Position numbers and translations under genes: made by a program
The notes under the pieces: model-generated
What the model was told of the DNA's origin: nothing
Database searches by the model: none
What the model saw: the letters and a program-made list of their open reading frames with translations, nothing else
Source: an uncultured Lachnospiraceae bacterium
Lineage (GTDB): Bacteria; Bacillota; Clostridia; Lachnospirales; Lachnospiraceae
Length of the DNA stretch: 23,123 bases
Direction of reading: 5' to 3'
Assembly (NCBI GenBank): GCA_946549155.1
Contig: CAMNQN010000018.1
Coordinates: 1-23,123, forward strand
In this document: one piece after another, positions 23,041 to 23,123 of the stretch
Layout: every line of letters starts with the position of its first letter
How positions within the stretch are numbered: the stretch's first letter is position 1

Positions 23041-23123
23041 GAGGACGCAGAATGAACTGGGGCCGCAGGGCCATATCCATCTGGAAAACATCTCCGGATA
23101 CCAAGAAAAACTAAGATGGAGAC
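23041..23123. repeat. Copy C of dispersed hairpin repeat (left half, cut by window edge)
   Basis: It begins GAGGACGCAG, then GCAGGGCCA as in copy D, then CATCTGGAAAACAT (23078-23091), identical to 17262-17275 of copy B, then GATACCAAGAAAA and an apical-stem-like AACTAAGATGG. The right arm would lie beyond the window. It is the most divergent copy and combines blocks seen separately in B and D. Confidence 0.7.

Overview
The window looks like chromosomal DNA of a gut-type clostridial Firmicute, most likely a Lachnospiraceae relative. This is inferred from balanced base composition, strong GGAGG ribosome binding sites, consensus TTGAAA/TATAAT promoters, and a gene set (RpiR-regulated sialic acid catabolism with a streptococcal-type NanA, FeoA-FeoA-FeoB, YitT, M42 peptidase, MscL with a zinc-ribbon tail) typical of that group. 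No species call is possible from sequence reading alone. No phage, transposase, CRISPR, rRNA or tRNA was seen.

Layout. (1) About 76-7951 is a sialic-acid-type catabolic locus: a minus-strand operon permease-permease-binding protein-D-2-hydroxyacid dehydrogenase-nanA; a divergent RpiR-family regulator on plus; and a minus-strand nanE-nanK operon. Both minus-strand operons start from nearly identical promoters (TTGAAA, 17 bp, TATRAT) that carry the same 15-bp palindrome at the same position, so the RpiR protein very probably controls both. The products import N-acetylneuraminate, split it to ManNAc and pyruvate, phosphorylate ManNAc and epimerise it to GlcNAc-6-P. The transporter ATPase, nagA and nagB are not here. 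(2) 8152-11778 is a minus-strand DNA-repair operon: a YhaO/SbcD-like phosphoesterase, a short YhaN/SbcC-like ATPase with two membrane helices, and endonuclease IV. (3) mscL (plus) diverges from it. (4) 12551-16856 is a minus-strand run of five genes: HAD phosphatase, M42 peptidase, HAD phosphatase, xpt, metY. (5) cls and a yitT-family gene lie on plus. (6) feoA-feoA-feoB lies on minus, with candidate DtxR-type operators.

The most unusual thing is a family of intergenic hairpin repeats sharing the head GGACGCAGGAAG. Five copies or part copies occur in 23 kb: window start, 8097-8137, 16971-17029, 17225-17395 and window end. The complete copy folds into a hairpin of about 160 nt with a perfect 37-bp basal stem. 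Two copies at 16971-17395 form a nested inverted pair. Both window ends fall inside copies, as expected if the window is a contig broken at a multi-copy repeat. I do not recognise this family.
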